From F0422 sp003992255 (GTDB lineage Bacteria; Bacillota; Negativicutes; Veillonellales; Veillonellaceae), in the NCBI RefSeq assembly GCF_003992255.1, contig NZ_RQVA01000008.1, positions 1 to 64,000 on the forward strand: DNA of 64,000 nucleotides, read 5' to 3'. Under the pieces are notes generated by a model that saw nothing but the letters and a program-made list of their open reading frames with translations, had not been told where the DNA came from and made no database searches. The position numbers and the translations under genes are program-made. How positions within the stretch are numbered: the first letter of the stretch is position 1; each line of letters opens with the position of its first letter. Shown in pieces: positions 9,229 to 18,619 of the stretch.

Positions 9229-10898
9229 TGAAAAGTTTATTGAAATTCATTACATGTGGCAGTGTAGATGACGGAAAATCTACATTGATTGGACATATCT
9301 TATACGATTCCAAATTATTATATGCAGACCAAAAGGAAGCCCTTGAATTAGAAAGTAAGGTGGGCAGTCGTGGTGGTAAAATCGACTATTCCTTGTTGTT
9401 AGACGGTTTGATGGCAGAGCGTGAGCAAGGCATCACCATCGACGTGGCATACCGTTATTTCACAACGGACCATCGCAGCTTCATCGTGGCGGATACACCA
9501 GGCCATGAAGAATATACTCGCAATATGGCGGTAGGGGCCTCCTTTGCGGATTTGGCGATCATTCTAGTGGATGCGAAGCAAGGTGTGTTGGTGCAAACAC
9601 GTCGTCATGCTCGTATCTGCGCCTTAATGGGTATCCAACATTTCATCTTTGCAGTGAATAAAATGGACTTAGTGGGCTATAGTGAAAGTCGCTTCCAAGA
9701 GATCCAAACAGATATCCAAGCATTACAACAAGAATTGCAATTGGCGGACATTGCTATCATTCCTGTTTCTGCTACAGAGGGAGATAATATTACAGTTCAT
9801 TCTCCACACATGCCTTGGTACAAGGGCAATACCTTACTAGGCCATTTAGAAACAGTAGATATCCAAGCTTTTGAAGAAGAAGGCTTCTATTTGCCAGTAC
9901 AACGTGTGTCACGTCCAGACCATACCTTTAGAGGATTCCAAGGTCAAGTAGAAAGTGGTACCCTTCGTGTGAATGACACAGTGTGCGTATTGCCAAGCGG
10001 TGAAACAGCAGTGGTGAAATCTTTAATTCGAGGATTTGACTCTGTTGAGGAAATTCATATAGGGGAAGCGGTGACTATCCAATTAGACCGTGAAGTAGAC
10101 GTATCTCGTGGTTGCGTTATTGTGAATAACACAGAGTTACAGGTCAGCGCAAAGCTAGAAACGACATTACTATGGATGGATGACACCACCTTACAAGAAG
10201 GTAGAGAATACCTTATCATGGTAGGTACAAAACTAGTATCTGGGGTGGTGAGCAAAATTCGCTATGCTGTGGATGTAAACACGGGCGATCATGTGGAGCG
10301 CGATGGATTGAGCAAAAATGAAATCGCTCGTTGTGTCTTGACCTTACAAGAGCCAATTGTGGTGGATGCTTTCACTAAGCATAAAACATTGGGTGAGTTC
10401 ATCCTTATCGACCGTGTGAGCCATATGACAGCGGCTTGCGGTGTTATCCAAGACACCCTCGATAAAGGAGAGGAACTGTACACATTTATTGGTGATGCTG
10501 TTCGTGGTCGTGGCGATATTTTTGAAGAGTTTTATTATGATGTGGAAGGGTTAACAGTAGATAAAGTAAGACCGGAATGTGCCACATACCATGTGGGTGA
10601 TGCGATTCCGCTTACAGGGGATAGTTACCAATATCCAAGTACTTTCGATATCTTGATTCTACGTGACAAAGTCTATATTTCTGTGCGAGATGGGGTCATC
10701 ACAGCCATCGCTCCATTGCGTGAGTATACCTACCAAGGGGTACCATTATTGAATGGTCGTGGCTTTGGTATTGAGGTGCACTCTGACGAAGAATATACCC
10801 AATTCTTAGCAGATATTGAAGATTCTAAGAATCTAAATGATACTTTCGGAAAATGGTTGACGTTCACAAGTTATCGTCATATTGCTTTCAAAAAATAG
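9228..10898 (+). CDS. cysN: Sulfate adenylyltransferase subunit 1 (GTPase)
   Basis: The elongation-factor-like GTPase that drives APS synthesis by CysD. Motifs are clear: G1 GSVDDGKST (about residues 11-19), G3 DTPGHEEYTRNM, G4 NKMD. The 556-residue length exceeds stand-alone E. coli CysN (about 475). The extra C-terminal 80-100 residues show no Walker A, so this is not a CysNC fusion with APS kinase. That agrees with a pathway that reduces APS directly instead of PAPS. It is the last gene of the operon and a terminator follows within 6 bases. Confidence 0.94.
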   Translation: MKSLLKFITCGSVDDGKSTLIGHILYDSKLLYADQKEALELESKVGSRGGKIDYSLLLDGLMAEREQGITIDVAYRYFTTDHRSFIVADTPGHEEYTRNMAVGASFADLAIILVDAKQGVLVQTRRHARICALMGIQHFIFAVNKMDLVGYSESRFQEIQTDIQALQQELQLADIAIIPVSATEGDNITVHSPHMPWYKGNTLLGHLETVDIQAFEEEGFYLPVQRVSRPDHTFRGFQGQVESGTLRVNDTVCVLPSGETAVVKSLIRGFDSVEEIHIGEAVTIQLDREVDVSRGCVIVNNTELQVSAKLETTLLWMDDTTLQEGREYLIMVGTKLVSGVVSKIRYAVDVNTGDHVERDGLSKNEIARCVLTLQEPIVVDAFTKHKTLGEFILIDRVSHMTAACGVIQDTLDKGEELYTFIGDAVRGRGDIFEEFYYDVEGLTVDKVRPECATYHVGDAIPLTGDSYQYPSTFDILILRDKVYISVRDGVITAIAPLREYTYQGVPLLNGRGFGIEVHSDEEYTQFLADIEDSKNLNDTFGKWLTFTSYRHIAFKK

Positions 10899-10903
10899 AT
10901 AGT

Positions 10904-10925
10904 AGCGCCTTCGGGCGCTTTTTCT
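10904..10925 (+). terminator. Terminator of the sulfate operon
   Basis: AGCGCC/GGCGCT stem with a TTCG tetraloop and a T run, immediately behind cysN. Confidence 0.92.
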
Positions 10926-10962
10926 ATGCCTGGGATTGTGTCTAGTAGGGGATGTCTTTCAG

Positions 10963-10971
10963 TGGTATAAT
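10963..10971 (+). promoter_or_regulatory. Extended -10 element before menF
   Basis: TGGTATAAT is a perfect -10 with the extended TG. No good -35 hexamer sits 17 bases upstream. It lies about 135 bases before menF. Confidence 0.45.
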
Positions 10972-11104
10972 TGAATACAAGAGTGATATGTCGCAATCAA
11001 GAGACGAAGTGTATGAAGCGATAGGGTGTATAGATAGACTTAGTATTTCAATGCAAGTGGAAAAATGTAAGTCTGAAACTGAGTATTCGATATAAGGGAG
11101 CATT

Positions 11105-12247
11105 ATGAACTATAAGAAGGTGCCATTACAACTAGATAATCCTTTGGAATTTTGGCTGAATTTTGAAGGGGAAGAGCGTGTCTTTTGGGTAGACCGTCAA
11201 AGTGATAGAGTTGTTGTAGGAGCAAAGCGATTAGCTGTTGTGAAAGATGATGAAGAGAGAAAGAATTATGCCTATGTGTTTTATGGAGGGACTTTCTTTC
11301 CTACAGTAAAAGATGAAAAATGGAAAGATATGGGCCATGAAATGGTGGCGTTCACACATTATTATATTGTTGAAAATGGAGAATCCTTTTACCTTCATGC
11401 CGGTGATGCCGTTGAGATTCAACGGCATAGGATTACTAGAGTCGATCATACGTATACGGAAACAAGCAATGATAAACAAGACTGGGATACATTGATGGAT
11501 GCTATTTTAACCTCTATTCATGGGGGAAAGATGACGAAGGTAGTATCGTCTCGTGAAGTAGAGTTTACTAGTCCTACACCCTATCAGGTGGTGAGTATCT
11601 TGGATCGATTGGTAGAAAATAATCCAAACTGTTTCATTTTTGGATATGAAAAGGATGGTCGTACTTTTGTAGGGGCATCTCCAGAAATTCTGGTGCGCCA
11701 TCGAGGCGATGAAATTCTTAGCTATGCTTTGGCAGGAACAGCTCCGAAATTTGGTCCTAAGGCATGGACGAAAGAGCGTTTTTTGGGGGATCATAAAAAT
11801 CGTGTGGAACATGAGATTGTACGAGACCGTATTGTACATACGATGCGTCAGGTGACAGATGATGTGTCTGTAGGTGAAACGGGGATTATGGAGTTGTCGC
11901 GGTTGTATCATCTGCGGACAATCATTACTGCCAAAGATAGTACGAAATCGCTCATTGAATGGGGACAGCTATTGCATCCTACACCTGCCCTTGGTGGTGA
12001 ACCAAGAGAGGCGGCTATGGACTTATTAGTGAAGTATGAGGCCCATGAACGTGGTATGTACGCAGCGCCATTTGGATTTATGAAAGATATGGGAGATGGC
12101 ATTTTAGTAGTCGCTATTCGCTCGGCCCTTATTGTAGGACATCACCTCTATGCCTATGCTGGTTGTGGAGTTGTTAGTGAGTCCAATAGTGATGAAGAAT
12201 ACGAAGAGACGATTAATAAAATGGGAACTATACTCGATGCATTGTAA
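11105..12247 (+). CDS. menF: Isochorismate synthase
   Basis: Converts chorismate to isochorismate, the first step of menaquinone synthesis. The 380-residue protein has a variable N-terminal half and a C-terminal chorismate-binding domain with KVVSSREVEF (about residue 140), the ILVRHRGDEILSYALAGTAP segment, and the active-site GGEPREAA (near residue 300). The following menD, menH and menC genes make menaquinone more likely than siderophore or salicylate synthesis. AAGGGAGC lies before the ATG. Eighteen bases separate it from menD. Confidence 0.9.
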   Translation: MNYKKVPLQLDNPLEFWLNFEGEERVFWVDRQSDRVVVGAKRLAVVKDDEERKNYAYVFYGGTFFPTVKDEKWKDMGHEMVAFTHYYIVENGESFYLHAGDAVEIQRHRITRVDHTYTETSNDKQDWDTLMDAILTSIHGGKMTKVVSSREVEFTSPTPYQVVSILDRLVENNPNCFIFGYEKDGRTFVGASPEILVRHRGDEILSYALAGTAPKFGPKAWTKERFLGDHKNRVEHEIVRDRIVHTMRQVTDDVSVGETGIMELSRLYHLRTIITAKDSTKSLIEWGQLLHPTPALGGEPREAAMDLLVKYEAHERGMYAAPFGFMKDMGDGILVVAIRSALIVGHHLYAYAGCGVVSESNSDEEYEETINKMGTILDAL

Positions 12248-12265
12248 TTGTATAGGAGATAGAGT

Positions 12266-13900
12266 ATGAATGAATACATAGCAGCCTTAGTGGATGAGCT
12301 ATATCAGTTAGGTGTACGCCACGCTGTATTTAGTCCTGGTTCCAGGTCTACTACATTGGCTATGCTTTTTCAAAGCCATGGTGGCTTTCAAACATATATG
12401 AATATAGACGAACGATCAGCAGGATTTATGGTCTTAGGAATTGGCAAAGCCCACGGAGAGCCGGCGGTATTGGTATGCACGTCTGGCTCAGCTTTGACGC
12501 ACTATGGTCCTGCTGTGGTAGAGGCGAAACATGGTGGTATTCCTATGATCATTTTGTCTGCGGATCGGCCGTACACATTACAGAATGTGGGAGCTCCCCA
12601 GACAATCGATCAACAGAAATATTTTGGCACTGCCGTAACCTATTATGAGGAATTATCTGTGCCTAGTGAAAGTCACTATTACACGTATCCTCGCCAAGTG
12701 GCACGGCGTGCGTATTTGTATGCTAAAAATCATAAGGAAGGCCCTGTTCATATCAACGTACCTCTATTTGAACCATTGGTGCCAGAACGAGATAGCTCTT
12801 ATTTCAGGATGGGTCGTAGTGACAAGGTCTTTCGACTAGTAACAGAAGATACAATTCGTGAGCTAGGACCTGTGTTAAAAGGAAAGAAAGTGCTTGTATT
12901 AGGGGGACCGTCTATTACACAACCGCGGGAAGTTATGGAATTTGCTAATGCCATAGGTGCTGTAGTTATAGGAGATCCTCTATCGAATCTACGAAAATTT
13001 GAAGAGGCTATTAGCACCTATGATTCTGTATTGGTACATGAGTCTATAAAAGAACAGTTGCGTCCAGATGTAGTCATTCAATTAGGTCAAATTCCAGTAT
13101 CAAAACGGATTCAGCAATGGATGGCGGCCTTAGATGGCATTGAGTATATAGAGGTTAGTCCTACGGCAGAGTCGTTGAACCCTAGTTTGACCACTACTAT
13201 CCACGTCATGGCCAATATCGGTGTATTTCTACATCGACTTACAGCCATTCAGGCGAGTAGAGAGTATTGTGTTATGTGGCAGCAGATCGAGGTAAGTAGT
13301 CGTCGTCAGTTAGATGCAGTAGGTGAGGAGCCCCATCTTTTTGAAGGTCGCACCATTCATATGCTACAAGCACAGATGCCAGCAGATGGCCAGATATTGG
13401 TAGCCAATAGTATGTCTATTCGAGATATGGATTACTATTGGGCGAGTGGTCGGTCTACAGCGACAGTCTATGGCAATCGAGGTACAAATGGTATCGATGG
13501 TACCGTATCGACAGCCTTAGGTTTGAGTACAAATGGAAAACCTACAGTGATGGTGACAGGAGATTTGAGTTTCTTTCATGATCTGAACGGGTTGGCGATT
13601 GGTAAAACACATGGCATGAACTTGACGATTATCTTGCATAACAATGATGGGGGCGGTATTTTCCAATATTTGCCACAAAAAGGAACAGACGATTTTGATT
13701 ACCTTTTCAATACACCACAAGGCATTGATTACAGTGGATTAGCTACGATGTATGGTTTAGATTATGTGAAAGTGGCAACGAATGCAGAATTAGAAGAAGC
13801 AATGAATACGTATATTGGACGAGAAGGTATACATATCATTGAAATACCTACCTCAAAAGAAGGTAGTCGAGAGTTACATAAGGTATATCGGGTGAAGTAA
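12266..13900 (+). CDS. menD: SEPHCHC synthase (MenD)
   Basis: This thiamine-diphosphate enzyme joins isochorismate and 2-oxoglutarate to form SEPHCHC. The 544-residue protein has the N-terminal pyrimidine domain with SPGSRSTTLA (about residues 24-33) and the catalytic-glutamate region NIDERSAGF. The C-terminal diphosphate-binding domain has GDLSFFHDLNGL and the metal-binding NNDGGGIFQYLPQ segment. Length matches MenD. It sits between menF and menH, ending 1 base before the menH ATG, so expression is coupled. Confidence 0.94.
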   Translation: MNEYIAALVDELYQLGVRHAVFSPGSRSTTLAMLFQSHGGFQTYMNIDERSAGFMVLGIGKAHGEPAVLVCTSGSALTHYGPAVVEAKHGGIPMIILSADRPYTLQNVGAPQTIDQQKYFGTAVTYYEELSVPSESHYYTYPRQVARRAYLYAKNHKEGPVHINVPLFEPLVPERDSSYFRMGRSDKVFRLVTEDTIRELGPVLKGKKVLVLGGPSITQPREVMEFANAIGAVVIGDPLSNLRKFEEAISTYDSVLVHESIKEQLRPDVVIQLGQIPVSKRIQQWMAALDGIEYIEVSPTAESLNPSLTTTIHVMANIGVFLHRLTAIQASREYCVMWQQIEVSSRRQLDAVGEEPHLFEGRTIHMLQAQMPADGQILVANSMSIRDMDYYWASGRSTATVYGNRGTNGIDGTVSTALGLSTNGKPTVMVTGDLSFFHDLNGLAIGKTHGMNLTIILHNNDGGGIFQYLPQKGTDDFDYLFNTPQGIDYSGLATMYGLDYVKVATNAELEEAMNTYIGREGIHIIEIPTSKEGSRELHKVYRVK

Positions 13901-13901
13901 T

Positions 13902-14732
13902 ATGGGTTGTGTCATTCAAGATATAAGACCATTGGATATAAAAAGAATACAAGTTAAACTGGGAGAGTATCACTATGGCGTGACCGTTGTAGGGGATGGT
14001 AAACCTTTGGTTTGTTTACATGGATTTTCTGAATCTGGTACGACGTGGGATGGGATTCATGTAGATGGATATCGAATGATTCGCATTGACTTAATCGGTC
14101 ATGGCACATCGTCTAGACCTACAGAAGTAGAAGCCTATACCATTTCTCAAATGATATTAGACATACATCGTATTGTCTATGCCCTAGCCGGTGAAAGATA
14201 TGCTCTATTAGGCTACTCCATGGGAGCTAGGATTGCTTTACTCTATGCCTTACAATATCCCCTAGAGGTGACAAAATTAATCCTAGAAAGTGGATCTGTA
14301 GGCATCGAAGGAACAGTAGAGCGATCTGAGCGACGTGAAGCAGATATGGCCTTAGGGAAGCGGATACGAGAGCAGACCATCGAGTGGTTTGCTGAGAACT
14401 GGGCGAAGTTGGATGTATTTAAATCCCAATACACATTACCGAATGCAGTACAACATCGTATCCAACAGCGACGATTGCAGAACAGTCCTCATGCGTTGGC
14501 TTTTACATTGGAAGGCAGTGGACAAGGGGTGATGCCCTATGTGGGGCATCGACTGCAAGAACTGACTATGCCCGTATGTTATATTAGTGGAGAACTCGAT
14601 ACAAAATATACGGGGATTGGTAGACGATATTTTGAAGGTGTGCATCATGTGGTACTAGGAGCTGGTCATAATGTTCATGTGGAAAAGCCTTGTCAGTATA
14701 TGTGCATAGTAAAAGAGTTTTTGGATGTGTAG
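13902..14732 (+). CDS. menH: SHCHC synthase, alpha/beta hydrolase (MenH-like)
   Basis: Predicted to remove pyruvate from SEPHCHC, giving SHCHC. The 276-residue alpha/beta hydrolase has the HGFSESG oxyanion region (about residue 46), the nucleophile elbow GYSMGAR (about 105-111), an acid in SGELDTK and the catalytic histidine in GAGHNVHVEKP. Sequence alone would only give a generic hydrolase; its place between menD and menC is the main argument for MenH. The ribosome site is GGGTGAAG inside the end of menD. Confidence 0.85.
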   Translation: MGCVIQDIRPLDIKRIQVKLGEYHYGVTVVGDGKPLVCLHGFSESGTTWDGIHVDGYRMIRIDLIGHGTSSRPTEVEAYTISQMILDIHRIVYALAGERYALLGYSMGARIALLYALQYPLEVTKLILESGSVGIEGTVERSERREADMALGKRIREQTIEWFAENWAKLDVFKSQYTLPNAVQHRIQQRRLQNSPHALAFTLEGSGQGVMPYVGHRLQELTMPVCYISGELDTKYTGIGRRYFEGVHHVVLGAGHNVHVEKPCQYMCIVKEFLDV

Positions 14733-14761
14733 TGACTGGATACACAAGAAATGGGTAAACT

Positions 14762-15880
14762 ATGATTCAAAGAATAACATTGTACCATTTACAAATGCCC
14801 ATGCGGTTTACGTTCAAAACAGCGAAAGGGGAAGTGAGTGTACGGGATACGCTCATCTTGCGCATAGAAGATTCTAAAGGCCATGTTGGCTATGGAGAAT
14901 GTGTAGCCTTTGTGGATCATTTTTATACATCGGAAACGGTGGCATCCTGTTGGTATGATCTATGTGAACGATATATCCCTAATCTCATAGGACAGCCGGT
15001 ATCAATCGATGGCCCTCTGGAATGGCTTCAAGATGGAACACCTATGACAGTAGCCGCTATAGAAAATGCCTTGTTTCACGTGAAATGTGCCCAATTAGGT
15101 GTGAATACAGTGGAATATGTGATGGGGCAACCATTGAGCGATTCGATCCCGATGGGAGTTGTCATCGGAGAGGTACCCTTAGATACTATCGTTGATACGG
15201 TGTCTACCTATGTAGAACAAGGATGTAGGCGGATTAAATTAAAAGTGTCGCCCAAGGATGGATATGAACGAGTATCTTTAGTGCGACAAGCATTCCCTGA
15301 CATGATAGTAGCAGCCGATGCAAATCAAAGTTATTCCTATGCAGAGATTGATGCGGTACGCTCCTATAATACATTGGGGTTGGCTTGCCTAGAAGAGCCC
15401 TTTCAGATACAGAGCTTAGAGGAATATGCTGCGTTTAAAGCTGACCTCGCAGATCATTGGGGTATCACAACACCTATTTGTTTAGATGAATCTATTTTGT
15501 CTTATGATGCATTAGTCTATGCAGGTACTCATCAGTTGCTAGATGTGTTAAATGTCAAGGTAGGACGATTAGGAGGACTACAACAGGTAGCTCGAGCTAT
15601 AGACTACTGTCGAGACCAAGGTGTTTCTTATTGGATTGGTTCCATGGTAGAATCGAGTATTTCTAAGTTACTACATGTGCAGCTAGCAGCCTTGGGCGAT
15701 TCGTATATGGCAGGAGATTTGTCAGATTCTTTGCGATACTTTCAGGAAGATCTCACAGATCCATACCTTGCTTTTACCGAGGGATTTATGAAAGTACCGA
15801 GAGGAATTGGCCTTGGTGCGACTATAGATGAAGCAGTATTGGACAAATACTGTGTGAATCGCAAAATATGGACCGTATAG
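14762..15880 (+). CDS. menC: o-Succinylbenzoate synthase
   Basis: An enolase-superfamily dehydratase that turns SHCHC into o-succinylbenzoate. The 372 residues contain the family's catalytic set: lysine in RRIKLKVS (about residue 161), metal ligands in DANQSY, LEEPFQ and LDESI, and the second lysine in NVKVGRLGGL. It ends the men cluster. Genes for the later steps (menE, menB, menA, menG) are not in the window. No clear T-tailed terminator follows. Confidence 0.92.
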   Translation: MIQRITLYHLQMPMRFTFKTAKGEVSVRDTLILRIEDSKGHVGYGECVAFVDHFYTSETVASCWYDLCERYIPNLIGQPVSIDGPLEWLQDGTPMTVAAIENALFHVKCAQLGVNTVEYVMGQPLSDSIPMGVVIGEVPLDTIVDTVSTYVEQGCRRIKLKVSPKDGYERVSLVRQAFPDMIVAADANQSYSYAEIDAVRSYNTLGLACLEEPFQIQSLEEYAAFKADLADHWGITTPICLDESILSYDALVYAGTHQLLDVLNVKVGRLGGLQQVARAIDYCRDQGVSYWIGSMVESSISKLLHVQLAALGDSYMAGDLSDSLRYFQEDLTDPYLAFTEGFMKVPRGIGLGATIDEAVLDKYCVNRKIWTV

Positions 15881-15944
15881 GATCGTAAGGTAAGGCTTTT
15901 CCTATGAAGCACATATAGTATAGATGATAGGATTGTATCAATTG

Positions 15945-15953
15945 TGTTATAAT
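15945..15953 (+). promoter_or_regulatory. Extended -10 element before the cysteine desulfidase gene
   Basis: TGTTATAAT, an extended -10, lies about 53 bases before the next start codon. No convincing -35. A short TGGC/GCCA hairpin lies between it and the ribosome site. Confidence 0.45.
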
Positions 15954-16006
15954 AAAATCTTCATATAGATACAACATTGGCGAGCCAGTCAATATGAGGA
16001 GGACTT

Positions 16007-17248
16007 ATGCAAGACTATATAGAATTATTGAAACGGGAGGTTAAACCTGCCTTTGGATGTACAGAGCCCATTGCGCTCGCTTTTGCATCGGCAAAAGCAG
16101 CAGAATTATTAGGTGTCACACCAGACCACATTCACGGTCGTTTAAGTGGAAATATCATCAAGAATGCGAAAAGTGTGACGATCCCTAATTCAGAAGGTCG
16201 TACAGGTATTTATTACAGTTTAATTCTAGGTGCCTTAGTAGGAACCGCAAAAAAAGAATTAGAAGTACTGGAAGATGTGACTCATGAACAAGTGGTAGCA
16301 GCAGATCGATTGTTTGAAGCAGATTTTTGTTCCATTGAGCTAGCAGAAGGTGTAGAAAATTTATATATTGAAGTGGTGGCTACTGCTGGAAAACATACGT
16401 CGAAGGTGATTGTGCAAAATACACATACAACGATTTCTTATGCAGAAAAAGATGGACAGGTGTTAATTGCTTTGACGCCAGAAGAAGTGACAAAACATAG
16501 TATGGAGCTTTGCTTTGATTCTTGCTATGAATTTGCTATGACTGTGGATGCTGCAGAATTAGAGGATATTTTAGGGCCTCAATTAGATTTGAATATGGCC
16601 ATTGCTGAAGAAGGCATGAAAAACAATTATGGCTCTAATATTGGCAAGTTAATTATCTCCAATTCTACGTCTATCGCAGATAAGGCAAGGGCCTATGCAG
16701 CGGCAGGGTCCGATGCGCGTATGGATGGTTGTTCCATGCCTGTCATGATTAACTGTGGCAGTGGGAACCAAGGGATTACTTTATCGGTACCTATCATGAT
16801 GTATGCTAAAGAATATGATGTGCCAAGAGATCATACATTACGATCCTTAGCATTAGCCAATGTATTAGCATTATACATCAAACAATATATCGGTCGTCTC
16901 AGTGCCTACTGTGGTGTGGTGAGTGCAGCTTCCGCTACAGCCGCAGGGGTAGCATTCTTACTGAAAGAATCGAAAGAAGTTGTGTGGGAAACGCTATCGA
17001 ATGCATTGGCAGGAACTTCTGGTGTTGTTTGTGATGGAGCAAAAGCTTCTTGTGCTATGAAGATTGGTATGTCTTTAGGTAATTCATTACTCGCCTACAC
17101 GCAGGCTAAAACGAAAAATAGCTTTAAAGCGGGGCAAGGAATTGTAAAAGAGACGATCGACGATACGGTACAAACGGTAGCTACCATTGCCCGTGAAGGT
17201 ATGAAGGAAACAGATGTAGTTATTCTAGAAACGATGCTAGAAAAGTAA
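16007..17248 (+). CDS. L-cysteine desulfidase family protein (CyuA/UPF0597)
   Basis: Predicted 4Fe-4S enzyme that breaks L-cysteine into pyruvate, ammonia and sulfide; members were long annotated as serine dehydratase alpha subunits. The 413-residue product has the hallmark FGCTEP near the N-terminus (C18), GCSMPVMINCGSGNQG (about residues 241-256), and the C-terminal GVVCDGAKASCAMKIG segment. These supply the cluster cysteines in the archaeal homolog. AGGAGG lies 7 bases before the ATG. With cysK nearby it suggests cysteine as both product and sulfide source. Substrate specificity (cysteine versus serine) is inferred from the family. Confidence 0.85.
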   Translation: MQDYIELLKREVKPAFGCTEPIALAFASAKAAELLGVTPDHIHGRLSGNIIKNAKSVTIPNSEGRTGIYYSLILGALVGTAKKELEVLEDVTHEQVVAADRLFEADFCSIELAEGVENLYIEVVATAGKHTSKVIVQNTHTTISYAEKDGQVLIALTPEEVTKHSMELCFDSCYEFAMTVDAAELEDILGPQLDLNMAIAEEGMKNNYGSNIGKLIISNSTSIADKARAYAAAGSDARMDGCSMPVMINCGSGNQGITLSVPIMMYAKEYDVPRDHTLRSLALANVLALYIKQYIGRLSAYCGVVSAASATAAGVAFLLKESKEVVWETLSNALAGTSGVVCDGAKASCAMKIGMSLGNSLLAYTQAKTKNSFKAGQGIVKETIDDTVQTVATIAREGMKETDVVILETMLEK

Positions 17249-17266
17249 CTATGCATTTTTAGTATA

Positions 17267-17316
17267 GATAATGAGAATAATTCTATATTGATTTTTTTTG
17301 AAGTGTAGTGTATCAT
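17267..17316 (+). promoter_or_regulatory. ahpC promoter with Fur/PerR-like box
   Basis: TTGATT (17288-17293), 17-bp spacer, TATCAT (17311-17316). Just upstream, 17267-17285 matches 15 of 19 positions of the classical Fur box, beginning GATAATGA. Fur and PerR boxes are close in sequence; for a peroxiredoxin gene PerR is the more natural regulator. Confidence 0.6.
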
Positions 17317-17396
17317 AGTATTGTAATTGAGTGTGTACATAGTTTATACAATAGCTCTATTATAAAAATAGTTTAGTAGTAAAAGGAGTTTTGATC

Positions 17397-17960
17397 ATGG
17401 CAATCATCGGTAAACAACTACCAGCATTCAAATTAGAAGCGTTCCGTAAACCTGAGCTTATCCAAGTGACGAATGAGGATATTAAAGGTAAATGGAGTGT
17501 ATTTGTGTTCTATCCAGCAGACTTTACATTTGTTTGCCCAACAGAGCTGGCAGATTTACAAGATCAATATGCACAATTACAAGAGTTAGGCGTGGAAGTA
17601 TTCTCCGTATCCGTTGACTCTGCCTATGTTCATAAAGCATGGTCTGATGCATCTCCTACTATCAATAAAATCGAATACACAATGATATCCGATATTAAAC
17701 ATGAATTAGCTGACTTCTTTGATACATTCTCTGAAGAAGATGGCCAAGCATACCGTGGTTCTTTCGTAGTAGACCCAGAAGGTATCGTTCGCTCCGCAGA
17801 AATCTGTGACATGGGCGTAGGTCGTTCCGCAGCTGAATTAGTACGTAAAGTACAAGCTTGCCAATTTGTTGCAAAACATGGCGAAGTGTGCCCAGCTAAA
17901 TGGACTCCAGGTGACAAAACATTAAACCCTGAAGATCTTGGCTTAGTTGGCAAAATCTAA
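17397..17960 (+). CDS. ahpC: Peroxiredoxin (AhpC type)
   Basis: A typical 2-Cys peroxiredoxin that reduces hydrogen peroxide and organic peroxides in the cytoplasm. The 187-residue protein has the peroxidatic cysteine in DFTFVCPTE (about C47) and the resolving cysteine in GEVCPAKWTPG (about C166). The ATG at 17397 follows AAAAGGAG by 8 bases; a TTG two codons earlier is unlikely. No ahpF reductase is adjacent, so the electron donor must be coded elsewhere. Upstream Fur/PerR-like sequence suggests induction by peroxide or iron limitation. Confidence 0.95.
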   Translation: MAIIGKQLPAFKLEAFRKPELIQVTNEDIKGKWSVFVFYPADFTFVCPTELADLQDQYAQLQELGVEVFSVSVDSAYVHKAWSDASPTINKIEYTMISDIKHELADFFDTFSEEDGQAYRGSFVVDPEGIVRSAEICDMGVGRSAAELVRKVQACQFVAKHGEVCPAKWTPGDKTLNPEDLGLVGKI

Positions 17961-18105
17961 TGTTAATAAACAACTAACTCGACGGGAAATGTTGGAGAAT
18001 CATCTCCCTCTCTCGACTCTCCGTTACTGCATTTCCATAGACTTAGTATGTTGACTATATTTGTAAACTTTCCTAAGAACACATCTTAGATCCTTTACTT
18101 CCCAT
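17961..18105. other. Intergenic stretch behind ahpC
   Basis: About 145 bases with a GGAGA/TCTCC stem-loop (around 17993-18006) and GGAAATG/CATTTCC arms around it; no T tract follows. I see no gene. Confidence 0.4.
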
Positions 18106-18136
18106 AAAAACGACAAAGCAAAGCTTTGTCGTTTTT
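18106..18136 (+). terminator. Terminator behind ahpC
   Basis: Near-perfect 13-bp stem (AAAAACGACAAAG/CTTTGTCGTTTTT) with a T run; works on either strand. Confidence 0.88.
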
Positions 18137-18267
18137 ATCTTTCATAAAAGATATAGAGCTATAACTAAAAAGCATCCTTTCTACATTTAAAGTATTAGAT
18201 TTAGTTTAAAATTTTGTATATAATAGAATTGTAAGGTTACAAATTGAAAGAGCATAGGAGAATGAGT

Positions 18268-18618
18268 ATGGTAGAAGTTACATATGAACGATTGGCAGCA
18301 ATCTTTAAAGCTCTAAGTGATGAGACGAGATTACACATTGTAGATATGTTATCTTGTAATGAATTATGTGCTTGTGATATATTAGCAAGTTTTGAATTAT
18401 CTCAATCTACACTTAGCTATCACATGAAAATTTTAATTGATGCAGGCATTGTGAACTCTGTGCGCAGTGGTCTATGGACAAGATACTCCATCGATGAAGA
18501 AGCATTTGATGCATTAGTTAAATTCTTGCCAGAGTTATACAAAACAAAAGATGAGTGCATCTGCGCACAAATTAAATACTGCCGCATTGAGGATGCTCCA
18601 CAGGCGGTGGCAGAATAA
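18268..18618 (+). CDS. ArsR-family transcriptional regulator
   Basis: A 116-residue winged-helix repressor of the ArsR/SmtB family. The helix-turn-helix covers roughly residues 32-60 (ELCACDILASFELSQSTLSY). It has the ELCACD metal motif (C34, C36 plus C30), as in arsenite/antimonite sensors, and a cysteine-rich tail (ECICAQIKYC). I start at the ATG at 18268, 7 bases behind AGGAG; ATG 18262 is too close to that site. Metal sensing is inferred from the cysteines. No arsenic-resistance gene is adjacent; the gene runs straight into dinB, so the target is unclear. Confidence 0.85.
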   Translation: MVEVTYERLAAIFKALSDETRLHIVDMLSCNELCACDILASFELSQSTLSYHMKILIDAGIVNSVRSGLWTRYSIDEEAFDALVKFLPELYKTKDECICAQIKYCRIEDAPQAVAE

Positions 18619-18619
18619 C

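Noticed and set aside
9228..10898. CysN as a CysNC fusion with APS kinase
   Set aside because: The C-terminal extension has no kinase P-loop.
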